From Lachnospiraceae bacterium UBA7196 (GTDB lineage: Bacteria; Bacillota; Clostridia; Lachnospirales; Lachnospiraceae), in the NCBI GenBank assembly GCA_002490835.1, contig DKUU01000039.1:62001-126000 (forward strand): 64,000 nt of DNA, written 5' to 3'. Under the pieces are notes generated by a model. The model worked only from the letters and a program-made list of their open reading frames with translations, was not told where the DNA came from and made no database searches. Shown piece after piece: positions 1 to 8,878 of the stretch. Each line of letters opens with the position of its first letter. The first letter of the stretch is position 1. A program made the translations under genes and the position numbers.

Positions 1-365
1 AGATTATCCAGCAGAAGGTTCTTGATAAAATTATCCTTATCAAAGCGCTCTTTATACGCGATGAGCAGATTCTGGATCTGGAAGGCAACCATCTTACCCA
101 CCATGTAGACATCCTCACCCACGCCGCCTGCCACCAATATGTACTCAAGCTGCTGATCGTCGTAGATCTTAAAATACTGATATCCCTGAATCTCCTGCGA
201 ATCCGCAGGGGAATCCGCAAACTCCGCGGCCGCCCTGCCGCACCGCTCCATTTCGTCCGCCGTCTGCGCTGCCGCTTTCCCGTCCACGTCCATCACGCAC
301 AGGTCAACTCTGGCGATCGCCTTTAATCCTTCGATCGTATTCTGCAAAATCTGATTTGAAATCAT
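1..365 (-). CDS. CdaR/PucR-like sugar-diacid regulator, N-terminal part (partial)
   Basis: The gene starts at an ATG at 365 after an AAGGGG ribosome-binding site and runs off the left edge, leaving 121 codons. The visible part matches the sensory N-terminus of CdaR-type regulators: a small alpha/beta fold with DLCVMDVDGK near residue 20, SPADSQEIQGYQYFKIYD near 50-70, then the conserved AFQIQNLL..YKERFDKDNFIKNLLLDNL segment that leads to the rest of the protein. In this family the N-terminal domain binds diacids such as glycerate and a PucR-type helix-turn-helix lies at the C-terminus, which is not in the window. Its regulon cannot be inferred here. Family assignment is from recalled sequence pattern; the truncation is only the window edge. 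Confidence 0.75.
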   Translation of the reverse strand, partial: MISNQILQNTIEGLKAIARVDLCVMDVDGKAAAQTADEMERCGRAAAEFADSPADSQEIQGYQYFKIYDDQQLEYILVAGGVGEDVYMVGKMVAFQIQNLLIAYKERFDKDNFIKNLLLDN

Positions 366-582
366 ACCCCACCCCTTCTGTTTCGTAACAATTCACAATG
401 CCTTTCGGCCGCTATAACCCTAAAAAGAAAAATCTAAGATATATTTTAATCTATAGTCACAAAAAAATCTACCTGTATTCGTGAATTTTTTGTGTATTTT
501 TTAAATATTTTGGCGATTTGGGGGAATTGGGAAATTTAGACATTTTGTACAAGAGATGAATCATATGATTTTGTTGGGCTAA

Positions 583-611
583 TTGCCGTCTCCGTAAATC
601 TATGCTATACT
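583..611 (+). promoter_or_regulatory. Sigma-A promoter for the YjfB gene
   Basis: TTGCCG at 583-588 and TATACT at 606-611 are separated by 17 bases, placing the start of transcription near 618, about 36 bases upstream of the ATG at 654. A perfect 12-base palindrome AATCATATGATT lies just upstream at 559-570 and could be an operator. The rest of 366-582 is AT-rich spacer that must also hold the promoter of the leftward regulator; I could not pick that one with confidence. Confidence 0.7.
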
Positions 612-653
612 GTAGACAGCGATAAACATTTCACGGAAAGGTTGGTGATTTTT

Positions 654-845
654 ATGGATATCGCAGGATTATCTATGGCTATGTCGTCCGCAAAGACTAA
701 TGACGCTTACGGCGTTGCGATGCTCGCAAAAACGCTGGATCAGGCGGAAACCACAGGCAGTCAGGTAGTTGGTATGATGGACGCAGCCGCAATGGAGCTG
801 TCGGTCAACCCTCATATCGGGGGCAACTTCGATATGTCCGTGTAG
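654..845 (+). CDS. YjfB-family putative motility protein
   Basis: A 63-residue acidic, methionine- and alanine-rich protein beginning MDIAGLSMAMS and containing a long amphipathic helix (VAMLAKTLDQAETTGSQVVGMM) with an SVNPHIGGNFDMSV tail. This is the pattern of the YjfB family, small proteins often found near chemotaxis and flagellar genes in Firmicutes, but their molecular role is unknown. I prefer the ATG at 654 over an upstream TTG at 642 because a GGAAAGG ribosome-binding site (about 635-641) fits it. It is a single-gene unit with its own promoter and a strong hairpin behind it. No flagellar genes are in the window, so the motility link is by family only. Confidence 0.8.
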   Translation: MDIAGLSMAMSSAKTNDAYGVAMLAKTLDQAETTGSQVVGMMDAAAMELSVNPHIGGNFDMSV

Positions 846-885
846 GATAACGCATGTTATTCCACATAAGTTGCACCACAGCGGG

Positions 886-929
886 ATAACGGTCATGTCG
901 GGGCGGAAATGCCCGGAGATGGCCGTTAT
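886..929. terminator. Bidirectional hairpin terminator between convergent genes
   Basis: Two 19-base arms (ATAACGG... and ...CCGTTAT) pair with two mismatches and one wobble around a GGAAAT loop. The hairpin sits between the plus-strand YjfB gene and the end of the minus-strand CPBP gene and can serve both; on the plus strand it is followed by TTATTGTCATTT. Confidence 0.7.
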
Positions 930-947
930 TTATTGTCATTTAACTGC

Positions 948-2057
948 CTATAAGAACAGAATCCATTGCAGACTCATATATCCCAGACACAACACTATCG
1001 CCACAATGAGCGGCGTGGTCAGCAGATATTCCGCGCGGGGAGGCTGTCCGGTCACCGGCGTCCGCGGGGCCTGCTGCCTGTCTATCGGCATCTGCGGCGG
1101 CTGTACGGCCGCGCTCCCGTTCTGCCTTTGAAACAGTACCCGCATCCTCTCCTGCCTGCCCTCGTTCTTTGCGATCCATATCATACAGCAGACGGCGATA
1201 GGCGTCGTGACAGACGCAATGATCAGATACACCGCAAGGCCCGCCTGAAGCTGCACACTCGTCATCTCCTGTGCCGCTTTTCCCACACTTTCCGCGTATG
1301 CATCGCCCAATAACGCTTTCGACAGATACATCATCAGTACCTGAAACGAATTAAATAACATATGGCAGAATACGGAAGTCCAAAGGCTTCCCGCCGCTTC
1401 CACCAAAAAAGCCAGAAAAATGCCTATCCCAAACGCATAGACCGCCTGATTGAAATTCATGTGCATCAGGCCAAAGGTAACGGCCGAGAGCAGGATCGGC
1501 CCCCAGCCGCTGCGCCTCACCGCCGAGCTGCCAGCGCTTTCCGGTCCTGCGCCCGCAGCGCTGCCGGCATTGGCGTAGCTGCCGTATATGAGCCCGCGGA
1601 AGACAAATTCCTCGCAGAAAGGTCCGAACATCCCCATCAGGAAGAACATGACCGGAAACGGTACATTCAAAACGTCGCCCTCAATAGCCACAAGCGCATT
1701 GTCCGTAAAGAATAACGACAGAGCATTCAGCACCGTCACCAGCGGCATGATGAGGACCGTGCACAGCGCCGTCATCAGCAGGGTAGAAACCTTGACGCGG
1801 CGAAACATGCCCGCACGCCCCGGCTGCGGTGCGGCCGGCATCCCGTTCGGTGCATACTGCGGCGCGGCCGGTGCCGTTCCGCTTCGCGAAAACAGCAAAA
1901 ACAGGAGCGCCGGCACCATTATGACCGCCTGCCCCAATAATAAATTCCCTATGATACCGATAGGGAACAGTCTCCCAAAAAAGGAAAATAACAGCGCCAC
2001 GATAATGTGGGTTATGATCATCGTGAAAAACATCCAGTTTACCCTTTTACTCGTCAT
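948..2057 (-). CDS. CPBP-family intramembrane glutamic protease
   Basis: A polytopic membrane protein of 369 residues. It carries the family motifs of CAAX prenyl protease/bacteriocin-processing (CPBP, Abi) enzymes: EEFVFRG with the catalytic glutamate pair at 149-150 and Arg154, then FGLMHMNF with His199, and a later HMLFNSF motif. A proline/alanine-rich cytoplasmic-looking linker (about 60-82) separates the first two helices from the protease core. I chose the ATG at 2057 because GAGGAAAG lies 8 bases upstream; an upstream ATG at 2075 has no such site. Family members cleave within membranes and act in bacteriocin maturation, immunity or signalling; the substrate here is unknown. It is the last gene of a long minus-strand run. 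Confidence 0.88.
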   Translation of the reverse strand: MTSKRVNWMFFTMIITHIIVALLFSFFGRLFPIGIIGNLLLGQAVIMVPALLFLLFSRSGTAPAAPQYAPNGMPAAPQPGRAGMFRRVKVSTLLMTALCTVLIMPLVTVLNALSLFFTDNALVAIEGDVLNVPFPVMFFLMGMFGPFCEEFVFRGLIYGSYANAGSAAGAGPESAGSSAVRRSGWGPILLSAVTFGLMHMNFNQAVYAFGIGIFLAFLVEAAGSLWTSVFCHMLFNSFQVLMMYLSKALLGDAYAESVGKAAQEMTSVQLQAGLAVYLIIASVTTPIAVCCMIWIAKNEGRQERMRVLFQRQNGSAAVQPPQMPIDRQQAPRTPVTGQPPRAEYLLTTPLIVAIVLCLGYMSLQWILFL

Positions 2058-2114
2058 ATATCTTTCCTCAACCATTTCATCTGTCGAACTCTGATCCGCT
2101 TCTGACAGCAGTGT

Positions 2115-2981
2115 CTATATCCGCCGTATCGCCTTTTCGGTGATCGTGATCTTTCCGGCTTTCAACAGGCCGCCCACCGCGCGTTTAAACTCGTTTTTGC
2201 TCATCTGTGTCTCCCTGCGGATCACTTCCGGAGAGGCCTTATCATTGAAAGGCAGCACCCCGTCGAAACTGTCTATAATCGCAAGCAGCCGCTCGCCGTC
2301 CTCCGCCATCTGCAGATAAGCCTTCTCCCGCAGGGAAAGATCCAGCTTACCGTCCGGTTTCACGCCCGCCACACGGGCTTTTACGGTATCGCCCACTTTG
2401 ATCTCCCCGTAGATTTCCCGCTTGGGAATGAGGCCCGAATACCGATCGTCCACCGCTACAAAAGCACCGAAGTTTTCGCTGATCTCATAAACCGTCCCCG
2501 TCACATGGGCGTCTTTTAAATAACTGCTGTTATGTTCAAGATAAGGATAAACGTTCATGGTAGCGCAGAGCCTGTCCGACTTATCTATGTAGACCGCTAC
2601 CAGCCACTCTTCCCCGACCGCGACCCGTCTGGTCTGCTCCCTGAAGGGCAGAAGCAGGTCTTTTTCCAGCCCCCAGTCCAGAAAAGCGCCGATCTTTCCC
2701 ACTTCCGCCACCTTAAGTCTTCCTACTTCATGCAGGGTGAGACGGGGACGGTTCGTGGTGGCGATCAGCCTGTCCTTGGAGTCGCGGTACACAAAAACCT
2801 CCAGTTCGTCACCGACTTTCGCATCCTCCGGCACCTGCTTCCCCGGCAGAAGCACCTTATCCTGTGCCTCCACACCTGACCGGGCCTCCTGTCCGTCCGC
2901 CTGCGCGCCTTCGCCCAGATAAACGCCGAAATCCACTTTTTTTACAATCTGCAATGTTTGTATTTCACCTAATTGAATCAT
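2115..2981 (-). CDS. cvfB: CvfB/YitL-like S1-domain RNA-binding protein
   Basis: A 288-residue protein with N-terminal S1-like beta-barrels (from GEIQTLQIVKKVDFGVYLGE), a central S1 domain (about 145-215, VTGTVYEISENFGAFVAVDD...SGLIPKREI..GDTVKARV) and a C-terminal winged-helix segment (SPEVIRRETQMSKNEFKRAVGGLLKAGKI). This is the architecture of CvfB (conserved virulence factor B) and B. subtilis YitL, RNA-binding proteins with mild regulatory effects on gene expression. It starts at 2981, 48 bases after the thioesterase gene, and is probably co-transcribed with it. Length is typical for the family. Confidence 0.88.
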   Translation of the reverse strand: MIQLGEIQTLQIVKKVDFGVYLGEGAQADGQEARSGVEAQDKVLLPGKQVPEDAKVGDELEVFVYRDSKDRLIATTNRPRLTLHEVGRLKVAEVGKIGAFLDWGLEKDLLLPFREQTRRVAVGEEWLVAVYIDKSDRLCATMNVYPYLEHNSSYLKDAHVTGTVYEISENFGAFVAVDDRYSGLIPKREIYGEIKVGDTVKARVAGVKPDGKLDLSLREKAYLQMAEDGERLLAIIDSFDGVLPFNDKASPEVIRRETQMSKNEFKRAVGGLLKAGKITITEKAIRRI

Positions 2982-3029
2982 GATTCACTCCGTTTCTGTT
3001 ATGTTTGCCCAGCCCGCGCCATCTGCCTG

Positions 3030-3761
3030 TCAATCGGGGGCTGACTGAGCTGGTGCACTAAATTCCACAATACTGTAGGGCGTCCCATCCACCCCGTTTA
3101 AGGAAACGATATAGCGCTTCCCGCCTTCCTCCATCGCCACGACGGGATGAATCTCATCCCCCAGCACCGCCTGACTCTTGTACTCCACGCGTAACTGTCC
3201 AATCGGAAACGTCCCCGGAATAAAATCCATCGCCATGCGCACATACTGACCGTTATTGACATGATGATTCGTATCCAGATGATGCGGCTTCACCGTAAAA
3301 GGCTCCGCCTGCTGCCCTTCTTCCGGCACCGCGATCTTTCTGGGCGCATAGTCCATCGGATACTTTTCCTCAGGCACATATCCTGCCAGCATATCCTCAT
3401 TCGGCTTTACGGGACGCATTTTCTCCCTGTCCATCAGCGTCCAGATCGAATTTGCCCAGGCTAACGCCTCCCCTTCCTTTGTCTGCATAAGGAAATTACG
3501 GAAGCCTATGAAGCCGCGAAACTCGTAAGGCAGCGTACCGATCACAACACGTTCGCCGTATTTCGGATACCGCCCGATACAAATCTGCCATGCGGACAAA
3601 AGCCATATCTGGCCGATCTTATCCATATATTCAAGTCCCAGTCCGATATCCTCAGAGTGAAACGTCGAACAGTCCTGAAAATAATCCAAAAGCGATTGTA
3701 AACTTAAGAGTCCGTTCTCCCCCACCTCGCTGTACCGCACTCTGCTGTCAAATGTATACAT
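3030..3761 (-). CDS. Acyl-ACP thioesterase
   Basis: A 243-residue double hot-dog protein of the FatA/FatB-like acyl-[acyl-carrier-protein] thioesterase family. The first hot-dog begins MYTFDSRVRYSEVGENGLL and contains WLLSAWQI; the second contains the DTNHHVNNGQYVRMA motif whose Asn/His residues form the active site in bacterial and plant members. It releases free fatty acids from acyl-ACP during fatty-acid synthesis. The chosen start at 3761 has GAGAGG 9-10 bases upstream; a longer reading frame to 3803 would overlap hydF and has no ribosome-binding site. It follows hydF by 16 bases. Confidence 0.9.
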   Translation of the reverse strand: MYTFDSRVRYSEVGENGLLSLQSLLDYFQDCSTFHSEDIGLGLEYMDKIGQIWLLSAWQICIGRYPKYGERVVIGTLPYEFRGFIGFRNFLMQTKEGEALAWANSIWTLMDREKMRPVKPNEDMLAGYVPEEKYPMDYAPRKIAVPEEGQQAEPFTVKPHHLDTNHHVNNGQYVRMAMDFIPGTFPIGQLRVEYKSQAVLGDEIHPVVAMEEGGKRYIVSLNGVDGTPYSIVEFSAPAQSAPD

Positions 3762-3777
3762 AAGATCATCCTCTCTG

Positions 3778-5025
3778 TCAGCGCATATCCCGCCGCAAAT
3801 CACATCTGGTCACTGGCGCGACACTCCTTGCCAAAATTCCCTTCATTTTCGCGATCGCAATCCCGTAATTGGTCACGGGCACACCCTGTCTCCTTGCAAA
3901 GCGCATCCGCCGCAGGACTTCCCTCTCGTTCAGCATACAGCCGCCGCAGTGAATGATTAGGGCGTAGGCCGAAAGTTCCTCCGGAAAGCCCGTGCCGGAC
4001 GATGTTTCGATCACAAGCTCCTTACCCGTGTACTTTTTTAAGAAACGGGGAAGCTTCACCGTGCCGATATCGTCGCACTGCCTGTGATGGGTACAGCCCT
4101 CGGCAATCAGCACCCTGTCGCCGTCCTGCAGGCGGTCGATCGCCGCCGCGCCCTCTATCGCCAGCTCTAAAAAGCCCTTATAGCGCGCCATCAGAATAGA
4201 AAAAGACGTGAGGGGAATCTCCTGCGGCACGATCGCCGCCACCTCCTCAAACGCCTGACTGTCCGTGATCACAAGCGCGGGCTTCTCCCGCAGCTTTGTA
4301 AGCGTCTGCACCAGCTCCTTCTCCCGCGTTACCACAGGCACCGCTCCCGCCTCCAAAAGGTCGCGGATCGCCTGCTGCTGCGGCAGGATCAGCCGTCCTT
4401 TCGGTGCCGCCGAGTCGATGGGCACCACCAGCGCCACGATGTCAAGCGGCTTTACCAGATCCGCCGCGAGATGCCGCTCTTCCTTATCGGGAAGCATGGC
4501 AGCGAGCTTTTCCTTTAATTCATGGATGCCCGCACCGGTTTTTGCACTCGTATATATAACATCCGTTATTGAATCTTCTGTCCGCTTGCCGAAAAATTTT
4601 TCTGAATACACTCTATCATTTTCAGAGTCCCATATATCGGACTTTGTATATGCTATTATGAATGCAATCTCCCGCTCCTTGAAAAGTGCGATCAGCTCTT
4701 CGTCGCAGGCTGAAAGTCCCGCCGCAGCCTCCACCGCCAATACCGCGATATCAGTCTTTTCCAAAACCTGTTTCGCTTTCCTGACCCGCTGCTCCCCCAG
4801 CAGTCCCTCGTCATCGAAACCTGGGGTGTCGATCAGCATCACCGGCCCCAGCGGCAGAAGCTCCATCGCTTTATAGACGGGATCCGTCGTCGTCCCCTCC
4901 ACCGGGGAGACTACCGCCAGTTCCTGCCCCGTCACCGCATTGAGCAGGCTGGATTTACCCGCGTTGCGCTTTCCGAAGAAGCCGATATGCACCCGCTCGC
5001 CTGCGGGGGTGTTATTCATACTCAT
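3778..5025 (-). CDS. hydF: [FeFe]-hydrogenase H-cluster maturation GTPase HydF
   Basis: 415 residues. The N-terminal GTPase domain has the P-loop GFFGKRNAGKSS (15-26), the T/PGF switch LIDTPGFDDEG (64-74) and TKSD (127-130). After a dimerisation region, the C-terminal domain carries the cluster ligands C311-x-H313 and H359-C360-x-x-C363, the HydF signature. HydF is the scaffold that receives the diiron subcluster made with HydG and HydE and delivers it to apo-HydA. The start at 5025 has AAGGA 10 bases upstream. It lies 57 bases after hydG. No hydrogenase structural gene is in the window. Confidence 0.97.
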   Translation of the reverse strand: MSMNNTPAGERVHIGFFGKRNAGKSSLLNAVTGQELAVVSPVEGTTTDPVYKAMELLPLGPVMLIDTPGFDDEGLLGEQRVRKAKQVLEKTDIAVLAVEAAAGLSACDEELIALFKEREIAFIIAYTKSDIWDSENDRVYSEKFFGKRTEDSITDVIYTSAKTGAGIHELKEKLAAMLPDKEERHLAADLVKPLDIVALVVPIDSAAPKGRLILPQQQAIRDLLEAGAVPVVTREKELVQTLTKLREKPALVITDSQAFEEVAAIVPQEIPLTSFSILMARYKGFLELAIEGAAAIDRLQDGDRVLIAEGCTHHRQCDDIGTVKLPRFLKKYTGKELVIETSSGTGFPEELSAYALIIHCGGCMLNEREVLRRMRFARRQGVPVTNYGIAIAKMKGILARSVAPVTRCDLRRDMR

Positions 5026-5082
5026 AGTTACGCTGTCCTTTCTGTATCCGGACTTTCTGAAAGATTCGGTCTGGCCAAACTG

Positions 5083-6522
5083 TTAAAACCGGAAGTCCCG
5101 CACCCCCTCGGCGATCTTTAAAAGGTTCTCTTTCGCGATCCTGCGCACCTGTTCCTTTGGGATATTCGCAAGTTCCGCCTGTATCAGGGCCTCGCCGATG
5201 GCCTTCGTCTCCTCCGAAGCATAGTCCGTCAGATATTCCTTCAGGGTCATCAGCGCGTTGGGATGACAGCAGTTCTGGATCTGTCCGGTCTTACAAAGGC
5301 TCATAAAACGGTCGCCCGTCCTGCCTTCGCGGTAACAGGCTGTACAGAAAGAGGGGATGTACCCCAGCTCCATCAGCCACTTGATGACCTCGTCCAGCGT
5401 CCGCTGATCCGACACGTCAAACTGTTCCGTGTCGGTGGGTCGTTCCTCCTTCGTATAGCCGCCCACGGAAGTGCGGGATGCGCCGGATATCTGGGAAACG
5501 CCCAGCCGGATCACCTTTTCGCGCACCGCCTGACTCTCTCTGGTGGAGATGATCATGCCTGTGTAGGGCACGGCAATGCGGATCAGGGCGCATATCTTGG
5601 CAAAGGTCTCGTCATCGATGCCGTTATCAAAGACGGAAGGGTCGATGTCGTCCGCCCGCTTGATCCTTGGCACGCTGATGGTGTGGGGTCCGACGCCGTG
5701 AACAGCCTCTAAATGCTCCGCGTGCATGAGAAGCCCCGCAAACTCATACTGATATAATTCCAGGCCAAAGAGAACGCCCAGCCCCACATCGTCGATTCCG
5801 CCTTTCATCGCGCGGTCCATAGCCTCGGTATGATAGGCATAATCATGTTTCGGCCCGGTGGGGTGGAGCTTTAAGTAGCTCTCTTTATGGTAAGTCTCCT
5901 GAAAAAGGATATAGGTGCCGATCCCCGCCTCCTTCAACATACGGTACTCCCCGACCGTAGTGGCCGCGATATTTACATTGACGCGGCGGATCGCCCCGTT
6001 CTTATGCTGAATGGAGTAGATCGTTTTGATGCACTCCAGAATATATTCGATCGGATTGTTGACGGGATCTTCCCCCGCCTCGATAGCAAGGCGCTTATGC
6101 CCCATATCCTGTAGGGCGATCACCTCCTGCCTGACCTCCTCCTGCGTCAGCTTCTTTCTGGGAATGTCCCTGTTTTTCGTGTGGTAAGGGCAGTACACGC
6201 AGCCGTTTACGCAGTAGTTTGACAGGTAGAGAGGCGCGAAAATGACGATACGGTTACCGTAATAGGCAAGCTTGATCTCCTCCGCCAAGGCATAAATCTT
6301 TTCCAATATCTTCTTGTCCTCACAGGCAAGAAGCACCGACGCCTCCCTGTGGGAAAGTCCCGCGCAGATAGTCGAATTGCCCTCTTTTCTCGGACGCGCC
6401 TTGTCAAGAATCTCGTTGAGGAGAGCTGTGTTATTCTTGTTTTCCTCCGCATATTGCAGGGTGTCCAGAATTTCCTCATGGTTGATAAAATCCTCCGCAT
6501 GTAAGGATTTCGGATCGTACAT
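5083..6522 (-). CDS. hydG: [FeFe]-hydrogenase maturase HydG (radical SAM tyrosine lyase)
   Basis: 479 residues, the usual HydG length. The radical-SAM CX3CX2C motif is C104, C108, C111 (YCVNGCVYC), followed by the TIM-barrel SAM-binding region (AIEAGEDP). The C-terminal extension has the second cluster motif CTACYREGRTGDRF ... CKTGQIQNCC that binds the dangler-iron cluster. HydG cleaves tyrosine to p-cresol and dehydroglycine, yielding the CO and cyanide ligands of the H-cluster as an Fe(CO)2CN-cysteine synthon. It sits between hydE and hydF on the same strand; the 150-base gap to hydE holds no recognisable gene, only an open out-of-phase continuation of hydE (see findings). Confidence 0.97.
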   Translation of the reverse strand: MYDPKSLHAEDFINHEEILDTLQYAEENKNNTALLNEILDKARPRKEGNSTICAGLSHREASVLLACEDKKILEKIYALAEEIKLAYYGNRIVIFAPLYLSNYCVNGCVYCPYHTKNRDIPRKKLTQEEVRQEVIALQDMGHKRLAIEAGEDPVNNPIEYILECIKTIYSIQHKNGAIRRVNVNIAATTVGEYRMLKEAGIGTYILFQETYHKESYLKLHPTGPKHDYAYHTEAMDRAMKGGIDDVGLGVLFGLELYQYEFAGLLMHAEHLEAVHGVGPHTISVPRIKRADDIDPSVFDNGIDDETFAKICALIRIAVPYTGMIISTRESQAVREKVIRLGVSQISGASRTSVGGYTKEERPTDTEQFDVSDQRTLDEVIKWLMELGYIPSFCTACYREGRTGDRFMSLCKTGQIQNCCHPNALMTLKEYLTDYASEETKAIGEALIQAELANIPKEQVRRIAKENLLKIAEGVRDFRF

Positions 6523-6672
6523 TTTTTCTGCCTTCTTTCTGTTACTAAATTAATATCATCCGTTATTATATCCAAGTCCGCAGCTGCCCGTTATTCTGCC
6601 TGCGCGGCGCCCCCTACGCTCTCCGCAGCCTGATATCCCGCCATGTCGCCCTGTCCGCCCGTAAAATCGCCG

Positions 6673-7701
6673 TCAGACAGCGTCCCCCCTATCCGTCACG
6701 ACTTCATAGCCTGCTGCCGCCACACGCCGCCGCAAACACTCCACACACTCCGCCGCTTCTTCTCCGGTACAAATTTTATTGTCATAGAGAGAATATTGCC
6801 CGCGTACCGAGACAGGGGAAAGGTTCGGCATCACCACATTGGCTCCTGCCTTCAACCCCAATTCCCGCCCCTGCGGATGAATGGTGCCGAGCGCCGTGGT
6901 CGCGGGGATCAGCGCCTTTGGCAGCATCAGTCTGGTGAGCGCCACCATGGTAAGCGTGCGTTCTAAGCTTCCCGCGGGATATTCCGCAAAAGGCGTATCG
7001 CGGTGGGGAATAAAGGGCCCGATGCCCACCATCTGCGGCAAAAATGCCTGCAAAAAACGCATGTCCGCGATCAGCTCCGCCGTCCCCTGAAAAGGCGAAC
7101 CCACCATGAAGCCCGCTCCGGTCTGGTAGCCGATCTCCTTTAATGCCTGCAAACACGCCATCCGCTCAGCAAAACGCTGATAAGGCGGGTGAAGTTTTTC
7201 GTAATGGACGCGGGACGCCGTCTCATGCCGCAGGAGATAGCGGTCCGCCCCAGCCTGATACCATATTTCATAATCGCCGCGCGGCCGCTCCCCCAAAGAA
7301 AGCGTGACCGCACAGTCCGGATACTTGCTTTTTATGGCGGAAACCACATTTTTTACACGCTCCGTCGTGTAATACGCATCCTCGCCGCCCTGTAATACAA
7401 AGGTACGAAAGCCGAGACGGTAACCCTCGCCGCAGCATTGTAAAATCTCTTCTTCCGTCAGGCGGTAACGTTCGGCCTTGTCATTACTTTTGCGGATACC
7501 GCAATAATAACAGTCGTTATTGCAAAAGCTCGATATCTCGATCAACCCGCGGATATAGACATCTTTGCCGTAATACTGCCTGCGCACCTCGTCCGCTTTT
7601 TCAAATAGCTGCTGCCTGTCATAGCCGCCTTCGATCAGGAAACGCCACTCGCCGTCGGAGAGGGTATCGCCTGTCTGAAGCCTGTCAATCAGTTCCGTCA
7701 T
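6673..7701 (-). CDS. hydE: [FeFe]-hydrogenase maturase HydE (radical SAM)
   Basis: 342 residues from the ATG at 7701, which has AGGGAGG 5 bases upstream (an ATG at 7725 has weaker spacing and overlaps the upstream gene boundary). The radical-SAM motif is C60, C64, C67 (FCNNDCYYCG), followed by the GGED motif near residue 107 and the BATS-type C-terminal domain. HydE acts on the HydG product to build the bridging dithiolate of the H-cluster. Just before the stop codon there is a run of six G (6684-6689 as C on the plus strand); a one-base slip would extend the protein by about 28 in-frame codons to 6591. Confidence 0.95.
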   Translation of the reverse strand: MTELIDRLQTGDTLSDGEWRFLIEGGYDRQQLFEKADEVRRQYYGKDVYIRGLIEISSFCNNDCYYCGIRKSNDKAERYRLTEEEILQCCGEGYRLGFRTFVLQGGEDAYYTTERVKNVVSAIKSKYPDCAVTLSLGERPRGDYEIWYQAGADRYLLRHETASRVHYEKLHPPYQRFAERMACLQALKEIGYQTGAGFMVGSPFQGTAELIADMRFLQAFLPQMVGIGPFIPHRDTPFAEYPAGSLERTLTMVALTRLMLPKALIPATTALGTIHPQGRELGLKAGANVVMPNLSPVSVRGQYSLYDNKICTGEEAAECVECLRRRVAAAGYEVVTDRGDAV

Positions 7702-7727
7702 AGGTCCCTCCCTCGCCGGATTCACTA

Positions 7728-8828
7728 TTACGGATGATCCGTATACACCCCTACCCCACTGTCAAGATAGGACGCAATCTCCTCTTTATCATTCACCGTA
7801 TGCACAAACAGCTCCAATCCGTAACGACTGCAGATTTCCGCCAGCTCTTCATGATAATACTGCGCATTCATTGTAATGACATCTATCTTATTAAGCATAC
7901 AAAATTCCGCATATTCCTGTATCCTGTCTTCTTCGCCCCGGAACCCCTCCTGATAAAGCGTGTAGATGTAATGCGGGAACGGATAGATTTCATTCACGAT
8001 CCCGTGCATATAACTATGATAGATCTGTACCACAAAACGGTCCAGCACCCCGCTGCATCCATTTCGTCCGGCAGTATCGACCAATGCTCCAAACTGCGCC
8101 CGTATTTCCTCCGGTTCCGCATACTTGGTGTCTGTGACAATATATAGATCCGGATGCTCCTTCATATACAATACAATATCGTCTCCCGACAGCGGCGTGT
8201 ACTTTCCGGCAATCTTACAGCTCATAAATTCAGCTAATGTCGGAATATATGCAGTATTTACATTACTGCTGTTATTTATTTCCCGATTCCAATATTCCCA
8301 ATCGTGACAGGCCGCAATCTGTCCGTCGGACGTCATGATCAGATCGCATTCCAACACGCGTTTCCCGTTTTGGTAACTGTCTTCCAATGCCTCTTTTGCA
8401 TTTGTATACGTCATCCCGTCTACGGTTCCTAACGCATGTATGACTACATCATTCTTATCATACCACTGTTCCCTGCCTAATCTGTATACGCGGGCCAGAT
8501 AAACACCGGCATCTAATGTTACCATTGCTCCCAATAGGGATAATATCATCAATGCCGCAGCTATACAAGTGATGCGCCGCCTGTTCCGCTTCTTCCATAA
8601 GACGTGTACCATCCCTAAAATGATGCCGACTGCCATCGTCGGAAGGACAACTTCTTTCGCAAACAATGTTCTTTTATTTTGTAAACCGTTTCTGAAAGAC
8701 GCGTTTGCCGTCGCAAACAGCAGCGTTCCATATGTCCTTCTGATCCATACTGCCGCCGCTGTCATAAATGCCGCAGCACATAAGAACAATATCCAAACCG
8801 CATTGCTGATCCATTCTCTTATTTTCAT
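7728..8828 (-). CDS. Membrane-anchored glycerophosphodiester phosphodiesterase family protein
   Basis: 366 residues from the ATG at 8828 (GGGG about 10 bases upstream). Three hydrophobic segments at the N-terminus (about 7-30, 55-75, 88-110) are followed by an extracellular GDPD domain: HALGTVDGMTYTNAKEAL, LECDLIMTSDGQIAACHDWEYW and a late LFVHTVNDKEE motif, all typical of the metal-dependent TIM barrel that hydrolyses glycerophosphodiesters to glycerol 3-phosphate. The gene directly follows an LTA-synthase-like gene, so the substrate may be polyglycerophosphate or glycerophospholipid headgroups at the membrane; that is inference. The canonical HRG is HALG here, as in a subset of bacterial members. 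Confidence 0.85.
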   Translation of the reverse strand: MKIREWISNAVWILFLCAAAFMTAAAVWIRRTYGTLLFATANASFRNGLQNKRTLFAKEVVLPTMAVGIILGMVHVLWKKRNRRRITCIAAALMILSLLGAMVTLDAGVYLARVYRLGREQWYDKNDVVIHALGTVDGMTYTNAKEALEDSYQNGKRVLECDLIMTSDGQIAACHDWEYWNREINNSSNVNTAYIPTLAEFMSCKIAGKYTPLSGDDIVLYMKEHPDLYIVTDTKYAEPEEIRAQFGALVDTAGRNGCSGVLDRFVVQIYHSYMHGIVNEIYPFPHYIYTLYQEGFRGEEDRIQEYAEFCMLNKIDVITMNAQYYHEELAEICSRYGLELFVHTVNDKEEIASYLDSGVGVYTDHP

Positions 8829-8878
8829 CCTAAATCGGCCCCTTTTCTTCTTTGCTGACAATTCCCTGCAAGCGCATA

